A DNA stretch of 64,000 nucleotides, taken from [Mycobacterium] nativiensis. Its GTDB lineage: Bacteria > Actinomycetota > Actinomycetes > Mycobacteriales > Mycobacteriaceae. The stretch is from assembly GCF_020172685.1 (NCBI RefSeq), contig NZ_CP083986.1:26456-90455 (forward strand), read 5' to 3'. The notes under the pieces were generated by a model. That model worked only from the letters and a program-made list of their open reading frames with translations, ran no database searches and was not told the origin of the DNA. Shown here one piece after another: positions 43,431 through 51,609 of the stretch. Every line of letters starts with the position of its first letter. The stretch's first letter is position 1. A program made the position numbers and the translations under genes.

Positions 43431-44321
43431 ATGGTTCAACCCAGCGAGATCTCCCCGGCGACACCGTGGTCGGTCAGCGGCCTACTCGACCTCTTCGAGG
43501 TGACCGCGGACGGCCCGGACCGGTTCACCGGGCAGACCGGGCTGGCCGGCGACGACGAGCGCCAGGTGGTCGAGGGCACCCAACTGCTGGCGCAGGCCAT
43601 CGTCGGATCGGCGAAACGCTTCGGAGACAAGTCGATCCGGTCGGTGCATGCGGTGTTCGCGCGGGCCGTGATGGTGGGCCCGGCCGCGGAGTACACCATC
43701 GACGTGGTGAACGAGGGTCGCTCGACGGCCACCGCGGTCATTTCGGTGCTGCAGAACGGGCGGCGCTGCGCGACGATGACGGTGCTCGCCGATGTCCCCT
43801 CGGCCGACGTCATCACCCACCACCTGTCGCGACCGGACGTCGCATCCCCCGCGCAGGCCAACCACTGTGAGATGCCGATGACCGGACGCCAGGTGCGCCT
43901 GGTCGACGTCGTCGACGTCAACAGTCCCGATGAGGTGGGGCCGCCCGAGCTCTACGCCTGGCTGCACTACGACCCCATCCCCGCCCGCGACGATCTCGCC
44001 AAGGCGCTGATCGCCTACTTCACCGGCCACCTGGGCATCTCGACGACGATGCGCGCCCACGCCGGAATCGGCACCAGCCAGTCGCACCTGACCGTGTCCA
44101 CCGCGCCGATGACGGTCACCGTCAGCTTCCACGAGCCGGTTCGCTGGGACGGCTGGATTCTCTACGGCCATGAGAGCACCCAGGTGGGCGCGGGCATGTC
44201 CTACGTGCGCGGCACGGTGCACACCGAGTCCGGGGAGCTCATCGCCTCCTTCGCTCAGGACGGGCTGATTCGCCCGCTGCGCATCAGCGACAACAAGATC
44301 GCCGAGCAGTCCCGGCTATAG
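43431..44321 (+). CDS. Acyl-CoA thioesterase II-like protein
   Basis: 296 residues, another double-hotdog TesB-type protein. It has LLDLFEVTADGPDRFTGQTGLAGDDERQVVEGTQLLAQAIVGSAK, then SIRSVHAVFARAVMVGPAAEYTIDVVNEGRS and the second hotdog HLTVSTAPMTVTVSFHEPVRWDGWILYGHESTQVGAGMSYVRGTVHTESGELIASFAQDGLIRPL. The ending is the classical TesB one. It would release free acids from CoA esters. It converges on the DUF427 gene with overlapping ends. Confidence 0.85.
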   Translation: MVQPSEISPATPWSVSGLLDLFEVTADGPDRFTGQTGLAGDDERQVVEGTQLLAQAIVGSAKRFGDKSIRSVHAVFARAVMVGPAAEYTIDVVNEGRSTATAVISVLQNGRRCATMTVLADVPSADVITHHLSRPDVASPAQANHCEMPMTGRQVRLVDVVDVNSPDEVGPPELYAWLHYDPIPARDDLAKALIAYFTGHLGISTTMRAHAGIGTSQSHLTVSTAPMTVTVSFHEPVRWDGWILYGHESTQVGAGMSYVRGTVHTESGELIASFAQDGLIRPLRISDNKIAEQSRL

Positions 44322-45002
44322 CCGCGAGGCGCCCGGCAGCTCGGCGAACCCGGCGACCCGGGTCGAATCGAAGCTGAAAAACCCTGCGACGGGCAGGCTT
44401 TCCGGCGGCGGATCCGGATAGCTCCAGGCCACGTCCGCCACGGCGGTGTCACCGACGACCGCCGACCAATACTTCGCGTACCCCTTGTAGTTGCAGTAGG
44501 TCGATGTGGTCGACGGCGCCAGCAGCTCGGTGCGCACGTGGGCGGGGGCAACATAGAGCCGCGGCGGCAGGGAGGTCTCGAACAGGATCACCGTGTCGTC
44601 GGTGTCCACCAGCGTCACACCGGCGACCTCGACGCGCAGTGTGCGCCGAGTGGGCCGGCAGTCGATGCGGTGATACGGATTCGGCGGGTAGTGCACCAGT
44701 TGCCGGCCCTCTTCGAACCAGGAGTCCACGGCGTCCCAGGCCACCCCCACAAACCCGGGCGCTTCGGGAACCGCGTGATGCGGCAGATCACCGACGGCGG
44801 CGGCGGGAAAGGCATACGACAGCGGCTGGCCGCGACGATGCACCAGCAGCGCGCGCTCGGTGTCGATTACGGTGCGCCCGCCGCGAATCGCCTGCACCCG
44901 GCGCGGATGCGGCTCGACATACACCAGATCCGTGGAGATCTCCGGAGAAAACCATCCGGCTCGCTCGGTACTGAGCGGGCCGTGGCCTGCGACCAGACTC
45001 AA
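44316..45002 (-). CDS. Two-module DUF427 protein
   Basis: 228 residues from a TTG start supported by GAGGTG 4-9 nt upstream. The C-terminal module has the family signature RTLRVEVAGVTLVDTDDTVILFETSLPPRLYVAPAHVRTELL and TSTYCNYKGYAKYWSAVV, then VAWSYPDPPPESLPVAGF. The N-terminal half (WFSPEISTDLVYVEPHPRRVQAIRGGRTVIDTERALLVHRRG) looks like a second, degenerate copy. The short form at 28749 has one module only. Function unknown; the shared promoter with the oxidative operon suggests that it acts in the same pathway. Confidence 0.82.
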   Translation of the reverse strand: MSLVAGHGPLSTERAGWFSPEISTDLVYVEPHPRRVQAIRGGRTVIDTERALLVHRRGQPLSYAFPAAAVGDLPHHAVPEAPGFVGVAWDAVDSWFEEGRQLVHYPPNPYHRIDCRPTRRTLRVEVAGVTLVDTDDTVILFETSLPPRLYVAPAHVRTELLAPSTTSTYCNYKGYAKYWSAVVGDTAVADVAWSYPDPPPESLPVAGFFSFDSTRVAGFAELPGASRL

Positions 45003-45050
45003 TTCACCTCACCCCTTGCGTCAATCGCGCCGCGCCGCGCCGAAGCACCT

Positions 45051-45077
45051 TTACAAATTAACTCGTAAATGTAATAT
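45051..45077. promoter_or_regulatory. Island operator C and -10 box of the seven-gene operon
   Basis: TTACA (45051-45055), 14 bp, TGTAA (45070-45074) is a perfect inverted repeat. The plus-strand TAATAT at 45072-45077 is a strong -10 box that overlaps the right half-site. It lies between the divergent DUF427 gene and the operon starting at 45124. Confidence 0.7.
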
Positions 45078-45123
45078 CTCCCAGAGTTGCGTCACGCGGT
45101 CGGAGCGGCGTCTCGTCCGGCCG

Positions 45124-45714
45124 GTGACACCCTCTGAGATTCTCACGACGAGCTGGGATGATGCGATGCCGAACAGCGCTGCGGCGTATGCCCCGTTCCC
45201 CGACCCCGGCCTGCGCTACCGCCTGGATGTCATCGCCCTCGATGTCGCCGGCCTGGTCGCGTCCGCCGGCGGATGGCTGTATCACCGCGTGGCGACCGGC
45301 TGGGACGTGACCGTGGCGGTGCCCAAGCAGCAGAATCTGCGGCCGCTGCAGATCCTGGGGGTGCGCACGGTGGATCTGGAGGCCGAGTTGTCCGCACCGG
45401 CCGGCGCACCGGCCGGACAGTGCCTGGCCGTCGTCGCCGAGGCCACCGTGACCGACGCCCGGATCCGCCAGCGGGTGCAGCTGGCGCTGCGACGCAGCCT
45501 GACCGAAGTCGTTGTGTGGGGCGAGAGTTGGCCGCTGGATCGGCGGCTCCACACGGTGCGCCACGTGCCCACCGTGGCGGGGCGGGCGTTCAAAAGGCAG
45601 GCACTGCTGGCCGCCGATACCCAGATCGACACCCGGGCGGGCGGCCCGGAGCTCTTCCGCAGTGACCAGAAGCGCAGCTCGGCGGCCGATTCCGACCTGG
45701 TGCCGGTGCACTGA
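45124..45714 (+). CDS. Unknown protein, first gene of the oxidative operon
   Basis: 196 residues from the GTG at 45124; an ATG at 45166 behind GGGATG would give 182. No known domain is recognised. The middle reads LRYRLDVIALDVAGLVASAGGWLYHRVATGWDVTVAVPKQQNLRPLQILGVRTVDLEAEL, an alpha/beta pattern with a possible Rossmann-like or receiver-like core, followed by VVWGESWPLDRRLHTVRHVPTVAGRAFKRQALLAAD. No signal peptide or membrane helix is seen. It is the promoter-proximal gene, and its stop overlaps the next ATG (TGATG). A regulatory or substrate-binding role for the pathway is possible. Confidence 0.6.
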   Translation: MTPSEILTTSWDDAMPNSAAAYAPFPDPGLRYRLDVIALDVAGLVASAGGWLYHRVATGWDVTVAVPKQQNLRPLQILGVRTVDLEAELSAPAGAPAGQCLAVVAEATVTDARIRQRVQLALRRSLTEVVVWGESWPLDRRLHTVRHVPTVAGRAFKRQALLAADTQIDTRAGGPELFRSDQKRSSAADSDLVPVH

Positions 45715-46430
45715 TGCGCAAATACCATGCCCACACACTGCTGTATCTGCACGAAACCATTGAGCTGGGCCGAGGCCTGCGCGGCGATTTCACCACCGCG
45801 TTCACCGACATCTACCAGCCGATGATGACCGAGCTCGGCGCCCGGTTGTTCGGCCTGTGGGAGAGCACGCCCTACAACGGCCACTGGCCGCAGGTCACCA
45901 TCATCTGGGAGATCGACACGTTCGCCGACTACGCCCGGATCGGGCGGGAGCAGAGCGGCGGCGGCAGCCACGGCCGCCGCGCGGACGAATGGCGGGCCTA
46001 TCTCGCCGGGATCGGCGCATCGGGGGAGGGCCGCATCACCTACCCCGGCCCGCACAACAAGACCCTGGCCCAGCTGACCGCCGCCGATTTCGACGCCACC
46101 GTGGTGATCCAGGAGATCATGGCGACCAAACCCGGCCGACAGGACGACTACATCCGGGAACTGGAGCGGCTCTACGTGCCATGGTCGGAACGCACCGGCA
46201 AACGCTGGCTCGGCTCGTTCACCACCACCTTCCGCTTCAACGAAGTCATCCACTACTGGGCGCTCGAGGGCGGCTGGGACTGCTTCGAGCAGCACTACCC
46301 GTCGTGGAAGGATCAGCCGCCGGCCGAGATCGTGACCTGGATGAGCGTGGCGCCGGCGTTGCGGGACGGCTGGGAGGACTCGATCCTGCAGGCCCTGGCT
46401 CCCTCCCCGCTGCAGGGGCCGGCCGCGTGA
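45714..46430 (+). CDS. NIPSNAP-like protein
   Basis: 238 residues, two ferredoxin-like alpha/beta repeats. The first is YHAHTLLYLHETIELGRGLRGDFTTAFTDIYQPMMTELGARLFGLWES, the second is ATVVIQEIMATKPGRQDDYIRELERLYVPWSERTGKRWLGSF, which fits the NIPSNAP/dimeric alpha-beta barrel class. Such proteins bind hydrophobic small molecules or act as monooxygenase partners. The strong overlap with genes on both sides (TGATG and GTGA) implies fixed stoichiometry with the P450. Confidence 0.65.
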   Translation: MRKYHAHTLLYLHETIELGRGLRGDFTTAFTDIYQPMMTELGARLFGLWESTPYNGHWPQVTIIWEIDTFADYARIGREQSGGGSHGRRADEWRAYLAGIGASGEGRITYPGPHNKTLAQLTAADFDATVVIQEIMATKPGRQDDYIRELERLYVPWSERTGKRWLGSFTTTFRFNEVIHYWALEGGWDCFEQHYPSWKDQPPAEIVTWMSVAPALRDGWEDSILQALAPSPLQGPAA

Positions 46431-47668
46431 AAACCCTTGCCGCACCGGACTTCGACTCGGATTTTGCCTACGACCCCTTCGACCCGGCGGTGATGGCCGA
46501 CCCGCTGCCCTACTATCGCGTGCTGCGGGATCACCACCCGCTGTACTACGTGCCCAAGTGGGATCTGTACGCGCTGTCGCGGTTCGACGACATCTGGGAT
46601 GTGCTGGCGGTCAGCGACGGCACCTTCGTGGCATCCGAGGGCACGCTGCCCGCGGCGAACGTGCTGGCGCAGCACAACACCGGGCCGGTGCCGGACCCGC
46701 CGCTGCAACCGTTGCCGTTCCACGCCGTCTTCGACAAACCGATCTATGACGACATCCGCCGGCTGCAGTCCCCGGCGTTTCGGCCCCGGTCGGTCAGCGA
46801 CTGGGAGCAGCGGATCCGCACCCTGGCCAACGAGCGGCTCGATGAGCTGCTTCCGCAGGGCCGCTTCGACCTGACCTGCGACTACGGCGGCATAGTGGTG
46901 GCCCAGGTGGTGTGCGAGCTGCTGGGTATCCCGACCGAGTTCGCCGCCGAGGTGCTGGCGGCGGTGAACGCCGGCAGCCTCGCCCAGGCCGGCGCCGGCG
47001 TGGACACCGCTGCGGCCCGGCCCAACTACCTGGAATACCTCATCCCGGCCGTAACACGCCGGCGCGCCGAACGCGGGCGCGACGACCTGCCGATCGTCGA
47101 CGGGATGCTGGCCTATCGACTGCCGGACGGCCGTGCGCTCGACGACGTCGAAGCGGCCACGCAGCTGTTGTGCGTCTTCATCGGCGGCACCGAGACGGTG
47201 CCCAAGATCGTCGCCCACGGGCTGTGGGAGCTGGCCCGCCGGCCCGATCAGCTCGCCGCGGTGCGGGCCGACCTGCCCGCCAGGGCGCCGGCGGCGTCCG
47301 ACGAGATGACCCGTTACTGCGCGCCGGCACAATGGTTCGCGCGGACCGCGCGCAAACCCTTCACGCTGCACGACACCACCATCGAGCCCGGCCAGCGCAT
47401 CATCACCCTGCTGGCGTCGGCCAACCGCGACGAACGCCAGTACCCCGACCCCGACGCCTTCTGTTGGGACCGGCCGATCAAGCGATCACTGGCCTTCGGC
47501 CGCGGCCAGCACTTCTGCATCGGCTACCACCTGGCCCGCCTCGAAGTCACTGTGCTGGTGGCCGAATGGTTACGGCGGGTCCGGCAATACCGCATCGTCG
47601 ACGACGGTGCGACCCGGTTGCCGTCCAGCTTCCAATGGGGCTGGAACAGCATCCCGGTGGAGGTCTGA
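46427..47668 (+). CDS. Cytochrome P450 of the oxidative operon
   Basis: 413 residues with a GTG start overlapping the previous stop. The I-helix is VFIGGTETVPK, with Gly-Gly-x-Glu-Thr in place of Ala-Gly-x-Asp/Glu-Thr; DEMTRY is the ExxR motif and FGRGQHFCIGYHLARLE the haem loop. This is a soluble class I enzyme needing a ferredoxin and reductase that are not encoded in the island. It would hydroxylate the substrate first, creating the alcohol used by the next enzyme. Confidence 0.88.
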   Translation: MKTLAAPDFDSDFAYDPFDPAVMADPLPYYRVLRDHHPLYYVPKWDLYALSRFDDIWDVLAVSDGTFVASEGTLPAANVLAQHNTGPVPDPPLQPLPFHAVFDKPIYDDIRRLQSPAFRPRSVSDWEQRIRTLANERLDELLPQGRFDLTCDYGGIVVAQVVCELLGIPTEFAAEVLAAVNAGSLAQAGAGVDTAAARPNYLEYLIPAVTRRRAERGRDDLPIVDGMLAYRLPDGRALDDVEAATQLLCVFIGGTETVPKIVAHGLWELARRPDQLAAVRADLPARAPAASDEMTRYCAPAQWFARTARKPFTLHDTTIEPGQRIITLLASANRDERQYPDPDAFCWDRPIKRSLAFGRGQHFCIGYHLARLEVTVLVAEWLRRVRQYRIVDDGATRLPSSFQWGWNSIPVEV

Positions 47669-47670
47669 CC

Positions 47671-48639
47671 GTGTGGGCTCACCGGTTGATCGCGCCGCAT
47701 CAATTCGAACGGATCGAGATCCCCGACCTCACCGAGCAGCAGGTGGGCGACGGGCAGGTGCTGCTGCGGTTCGTCGCCGCCGGGGTGTGCGGCAGCGATC
47801 TGCCCGCATTCCGCGGCGCGCAGGGCAGGTTGCCCGGCGACGTCGGGGCCGGCGGCGCGGAGAAGAACGGCTTCCCGATCCACGAGATCGTCGGGGACGT
47901 CATCGTCAGCCGGCACCCGCAGCATCGCCCCGGCGACCGGGTCGTCGGCTGGGCGTCCGGCTTCGACGGCCTGATGGAGTTGGTGATCAGCGATGGCGAC
48001 GGGCTCGCCGGGTACGACCCGGCCCTGACTCCCGCCGAGGCCGTCGGGCTGCAACCACTGGCATGCGTGCTCTACGCCGTCGAACAACTCCCCGCGCTGG
48101 CCGGACGCCACGTGGCGGTGATCGGGCAGGGTTCGATCGGGCTGCTGTTCAGCGCGGTCGCCAACGCGGCGGGCGCCCGCCGGGTCACCGGTGTCGACCC
48201 CGTCGACCGGCGAGATATCGCCGCCGCCTTCGGTATTGACACCGTGGTGCACGCCACCAGCGACCGGTGGGTGCACCACCTGGACTCCGGCGACCGGCCG
48301 GAGATCGTGATCGAGGCCGTCGGCCACCAGGTCGCCACCCTGAGCCACGCCGTCGAAGCCGTCGCACCCGGCGGGACCGTCTTCTACTTCGGCGTTCCCG
48401 ACGACGACAGTTACCCGATCAGCATGCGCACCATGCTGCGCAACAACCTGACCCTGATCTCCGGTATCACCAAGGACCGCCGGCGAATGCTCGAACTCGC
48501 CGGCAAGTTCGCAGCCGAGTACCCCGACCTGCTGGGCAACTACGTCACCCACGTCTTCGGCCCAGGCGAGGCGCAGGCCGCCTTCGAGCTGGCGACCCGT
48601 CCGGTACCCGAGCGGGTCAAGATCGCGGTTGTCGCATGA
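47671..48639 (+). CDS. Zinc-dependent alcohol dehydrogenase (MDR superfamily)
   Basis: 322 residues with a GTG start. The catalytic zinc site is given by GVCGSDLPAF (Cys) and PIHEIVGDVI (His-Glu), with QPLACVLYAVEQLP as third region; the structural zinc lobe with four cysteines is missing. The NAD site is VAVIGQGSIGLLFSAVANAAGA. It resembles polyol and secondary-alcohol dehydrogenases. In the pathway it would oxidise the hydroxyl made by the P450 to a ketone. It starts 3 nt after the P450 stop. Confidence 0.87.
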   Translation: MWAHRLIAPHQFERIEIPDLTEQQVGDGQVLLRFVAAGVCGSDLPAFRGAQGRLPGDVGAGGAEKNGFPIHEIVGDVIVSRHPQHRPGDRVVGWASGFDGLMELVISDGDGLAGYDPALTPAEAVGLQPLACVLYAVEQLPALAGRHVAVIGQGSIGLLFSAVANAAGARRVTGVDPVDRRDIAAAFGIDTVVHATSDRWVHHLDSGDRPEIVIEAVGHQVATLSHAVEAVAPGGTVFYFGVPDDDSYPISMRTMLRNNLTLISGITKDRRRMLELAGKFAAEYPDLLGNYVTHVFGPGEAQAAFELATRPVPERVKIAVVA

Positions 48640-49391
48640 CGTCGGCGCTGCGGGCCGCACGGGCCGAGGCGACCCCGCTGTGGGGCGGGTGGATCACCGG
48701 ACCGACGGTGCTGGGCCCGGAGGAGTTCGCCCGGGCGGGCTACGACTACGTCGGCATCGACGCTCAGCACAGCTACCTCGACGACGCCGACATCGCGGGC
48801 ATGTTGCGCAGCATCGAACACCTGCCGATCGCCACGGCGGTGCGGCTGCCGACCGCGGATCCGGCGCCCATCGGCCGGGTACTGGACGCGGGCGCCGACG
48901 CGGTCATCATCGCGTTGATCGAATCGGCCGAGCAGGCGGCGGCCGCGGTGTCCGCCGCGCGGTACCCGCCGGCCGGGGTCCGCAGCTTCGGGCCGCTGCG
49001 CCCCCGTCTCGGCGTTGACCCCGCCAGCCTGGAGTCTCGAGCGGACGTGTTCGCCATGATCGAAACCACCGCGGCGCTGGCCGATGTGGAGCGGATCTGC
49101 GCCGTTCCCGGACTCGCCGGCGTCTATGTCGGCCCCGCGGACCTGGCGATCTCGATGGGCGTGCCGGTCTCGGCGGCCACCACCGGACCCGAGTCCCTCG
49201 AGGCGATCTCCCGCATCCAGCGCGCGGCGTCCGCGGCGGGCGTGATCGCCGCGATACATGCCGGAACCGGCACGACGGGAAGGGCTTTGGCCGGGCTCGG
49301 CTACCAGATGATCACCCTGGCCGCCGAATCCCTGGCGCTGCGGCGCGGGGCGATCGAACACCTCAACGAAGCCAACGGGGGCAGCCGGTGA
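48636..49391 (+). CDS. HpcH/HpaI-family aldolase
   Basis: 251 residues, a metal-dependent class II pyruvate aldolase. Motifs are the start LWGGWITGPTVLGPEEFARAGYDYVGIDAQHS (His45 as base), ATAVRLPTADPAPIGRVLDAGADAVIIALIES, the metal Glu in FAMIETTAAL and metal Asp in YVGPADLAISMG. Such enzymes split 4-hydroxy-2-oxo acids into pyruvate and an aldehyde. It would be the terminal C-C cleaving step. The start overlaps the dehydrogenase stop (ATGA). Confidence 0.88.
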   Translation: MTSALRAARAEATPLWGGWITGPTVLGPEEFARAGYDYVGIDAQHSYLDDADIAGMLRSIEHLPIATAVRLPTADPAPIGRVLDAGADAVIIALIESAEQAAAAVSAARYPPAGVRSFGPLRPRLGVDPASLESRADVFAMIETTAALADVERICAVPGLAGVYVGPADLAISMGVPVSAATTGPESLEAISRIQRAASAAGVIAAIHAGTGTTGRALAGLGYQMITLAAESLALRRGAIEHLNEANGGSR

Positions 49392-50122
49392 CAGGCGCGG
49401 CCCGGGTCGCGCTGGTGACCGGGGCCGCCCGCGGTCAGGGTTGGGCGATTGTGCAGCGGCTGCGAGCGGACGGGTTCGCCGTCGCCGCCTGCGACATCAA
49501 CGAAGCCGACCTCGATGCCGCCGTGACCGGACGCTCCGACAGCGCGGTGATCGGTGTCCCGCTCGATGTGACCTCGGGCCCGCAATGGGACGCCGCGGTG
49601 GCCGCGACCGTGGACCGATTCGGAGCCCTCACCGCACTGATCAACAACGCCGGCACCCTGCACCGGGCCGCGATCGCCGAGGAGACAGCGGAAGGCTTCG
49701 AGACCGCGTGGCGGGTCAACTGCCTCGGTGCCTTCCTCGGGATTCAGGCGGCGCTGCAGCACCTCCGCGACGCCGACGGCGCCGCGATCGTCAACACCTG
49801 CAGCACCGGGGCGATCCGGCCCTTCCCGCAGCACAGCGCTTACGGGTCGTCGAAGTGGGCGCTGCGCGGCCTGACCCAGACCGTCGCCGCCGAGCTTGCC
49901 CCGGCCGGAATCCGGGTCAACGCGGTGTTCCCCGGGCCGATCGCCACACCCATGCTCGACGACCCCGCCGCGCAGCGCCTGGCGGCGGTGTCGATGTCCG
50001 GCCGGCTGGGCCGGCCGGGCGAGGTGGCCGACGCGGTGGCCTTCCTGGTCTCGGAAGCGGCGTCATTCATCACCGGCTCCGAACTGGTCGTGGACGGCGG
50101 TCAATGCCTGCAGGTCCGATGA
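49388..50122 (+). CDS. Short-chain dehydrogenase/reductase
   Basis: 244 residues with a GTG start. The cofactor site is VTGAARGQGWAIVQRLRADG with an Asp at ACDINEADLD, which favours NAD. NNAGTL, the catalytic Ser in CSTGAI and YGSSKWAL (Tyr/Lys) follow, with PGPIATPML and VDGGQCLQ at the end. It is a classical SDR that may oxidise or reduce a hydroxy/keto intermediate. Overlaps with its neighbours are of the GTGA and ATGA type. Confidence 0.9.
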   Translation: MTGAARVALVTGAARGQGWAIVQRLRADGFAVAACDINEADLDAAVTGRSDSAVIGVPLDVTSGPQWDAAVAATVDRFGALTALINNAGTLHRAAIAEETAEGFETAWRVNCLGAFLGIQAALQHLRDADGAAIVNTCSTGAIRPFPQHSAYGSSKWALRGLTQTVAAELAPAGIRVNAVFPGPIATPMLDDPAAQRLAAVSMSGRLGRPGEVADAVAFLVSEAASFITGSELVVDGGQCLQVR

Positions 50123-51609
50123 AGGTCGGCATCATCGGTGCCGGTCCGGGCGGGCTGGCGCTGGCAATCCTGCTGCGCCGAGCGGGATTCGCCGACGTCA
50201 CCGTCTTCGACCGGGAGGACGGCGTCGGCGGCACCTGGCGGATCAACACCTATCCGGGGCTGGCCTGCGACGTCAAATCCCACCTGTACTCCTACTCCTT
50301 CGACTTGAATCCGCACTGGTCGCGGCAGTGGTCCAAGCAACCTGAGATCCTGGCGTACTTCGAGCGCTGCGCCACCGAAAACGGCCTGCAACCGCACCTG
50401 CGACTGCGCACCGAGATCCGCTCCGCCCGCTGGGAATCCGAGCGGCGGCAGTGGTGCCTGACCACCGCCGCCGGAGCCGAGCACCGGTTCGACATCCTGG
50501 TCTCGGCGGTCGGTCTGTTCACCCAGCCGGTCTCGCCCGAGCTGGTGCGAGAGCAGCCGTTCACCGGAACCGTGATGCACTCGGCGCAATGGGATCACTC
50601 GGTGCGGCTCGACGGTGCCAAGATCGCGGTGCTCGGAACCGGCTCCACCGCGGCGCAATTGGTGCCCGAGCTGGCCGAGGTCGCCGAGAAGGTCTATTCG
50701 GTGCAGCGGTCGCCGACCTGGATCCTGCCCAAACCGGATCGGCCCTACACGCCGCGGGAGCGGTGGATGCTGCGCCGCATCCCGCTGGCCAAGCGGCTGT
50801 ACCGCGCGCGGCTGTGGCTGCGCAGCGAGGCGAACATCTCGGTGATCGAGAACGGCAGTGACAAGACCCGCGAGTTCACCGCCACCGCCCGAGACCTGTT
50901 GGGCGCAAGCATCGGCGATGATCAGCTGCGCGCCGCACTGACCCCCGACCACCCGCTGGGGTGCAAACGGCTGGTGTTCTCCTCGGACTACCTGGCCGCG
51001 TTGGCCCGGCCCAACGTCGAGGTGGTGACCAGCCCGGCGAAAGCCCTGCGCAGCCGATCCCTGGTCACCGAGGACGGCACGGAATGCGAGGTCGACATCG
51101 TCGTCTGTGCCACCGGGTATGCCGCCGCCGACTACCTCGGCCAGATCGAGGTGACCGGTGAAGGCGGGACCACCCTGGCCCAGGCATGGCGTGACGGGCC
51201 GCGTGCCTATCTGGGTATGGCGGTTCCCGGATTCCCGAACTTCTTCATGCTCTACGGACCCAATACCAACGTCGGCTCTAACAGCGTCATCTTCGTGCTG
51301 GAAGCCCAGGCGCGCTACATCGTCCGGGCACTCAAACACCTGCGCCGCCGGCGCAGGTCCTACGTCTCGGTGCGGGCGGAAGCGCTGGCCTCGTTCATCA
51401 CCAAGATCGACCGGTGGATGCACGGCACCGTGTGGACGACGCGGTGCAGCAACTATTTCCGGGCAGCCAACGGCCGGGTCGTCACCCAGTGGCCGCGCAG
51501 CGCGGGCGCCTTCTGGGCGATGACCCGCCGATTCCGGGCGCGCGACTACTTCTTTGAACCTCCGGCCTTCGAGTCGGCGGCTCAGTTCGAGTCGAACGTG
51601 ATGAGCTGA
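50119..51609 (+). CDS. Type I Baeyer-Villiger monooxygenase
   Basis: 496 residues. The FAD site is GAGPGG (7-12), the BVMO fingerprint is FTGTVMHSAQWD (148-159) with His154 and Trp158, and the second nucleotide site GTGSTA (173-178) binds NADPH. VVCATGY is the third family motif. These enzymes insert one oxygen next to a ketone and give an ester or lactone. It closes the seven-gene operon; its last 28 nt overlap the adhE1-like gene on the other strand, which marks the right border of the island. Confidence 0.92.
   Translation: MKVGIIGAGPGGLALAILLRRAGFADVTVFDREDGVGGTWRINTYPGLACDVKSHLYSYSFDLNPHWSRQWSKQPEILAYFERCATENGLQPHLRLRTEIRSARWESERRQWCLTTAAGAEHRFDILVSAVGLFTQPVSPELVREQPFTGTVMHSAQWDHSVRLDGAKIAVLGTGSTAAQLVPELAEVAEKVYSVQRSPTWILPKPDRPYTPRERWMLRRIPLAKRLYRARLWLRSEANISVIENGSDKTREFTATARDLLGASIGDDQLRAALTPDHPLGCKRLVFSSDYLAALARPNVEVVTSPAKALRSRSLVTEDGTECEVDIVVCATGYAAADYLGQIEVTGEGGTTLAQAWRDGPRAYLGMAVPGFPNFFMLYGPNTNVGSNSVIFVLEAQARYIVRALKHLRRRRRSYVSVRAEALASFITKIDRWMHGTVWTTRCSNYFRAANGRVVTQWPRSAGAFWAMTRRFRARDYFFEPPAFESAAQFESNVMS

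Noticed and set aside
41668..51609. Natural-product (antibiotic) gene cluster
   Set aside because: No polyketide synthase, peptide synthetase, carrier protein or exporter is present; the enzymes fit degradation better than synthesis.
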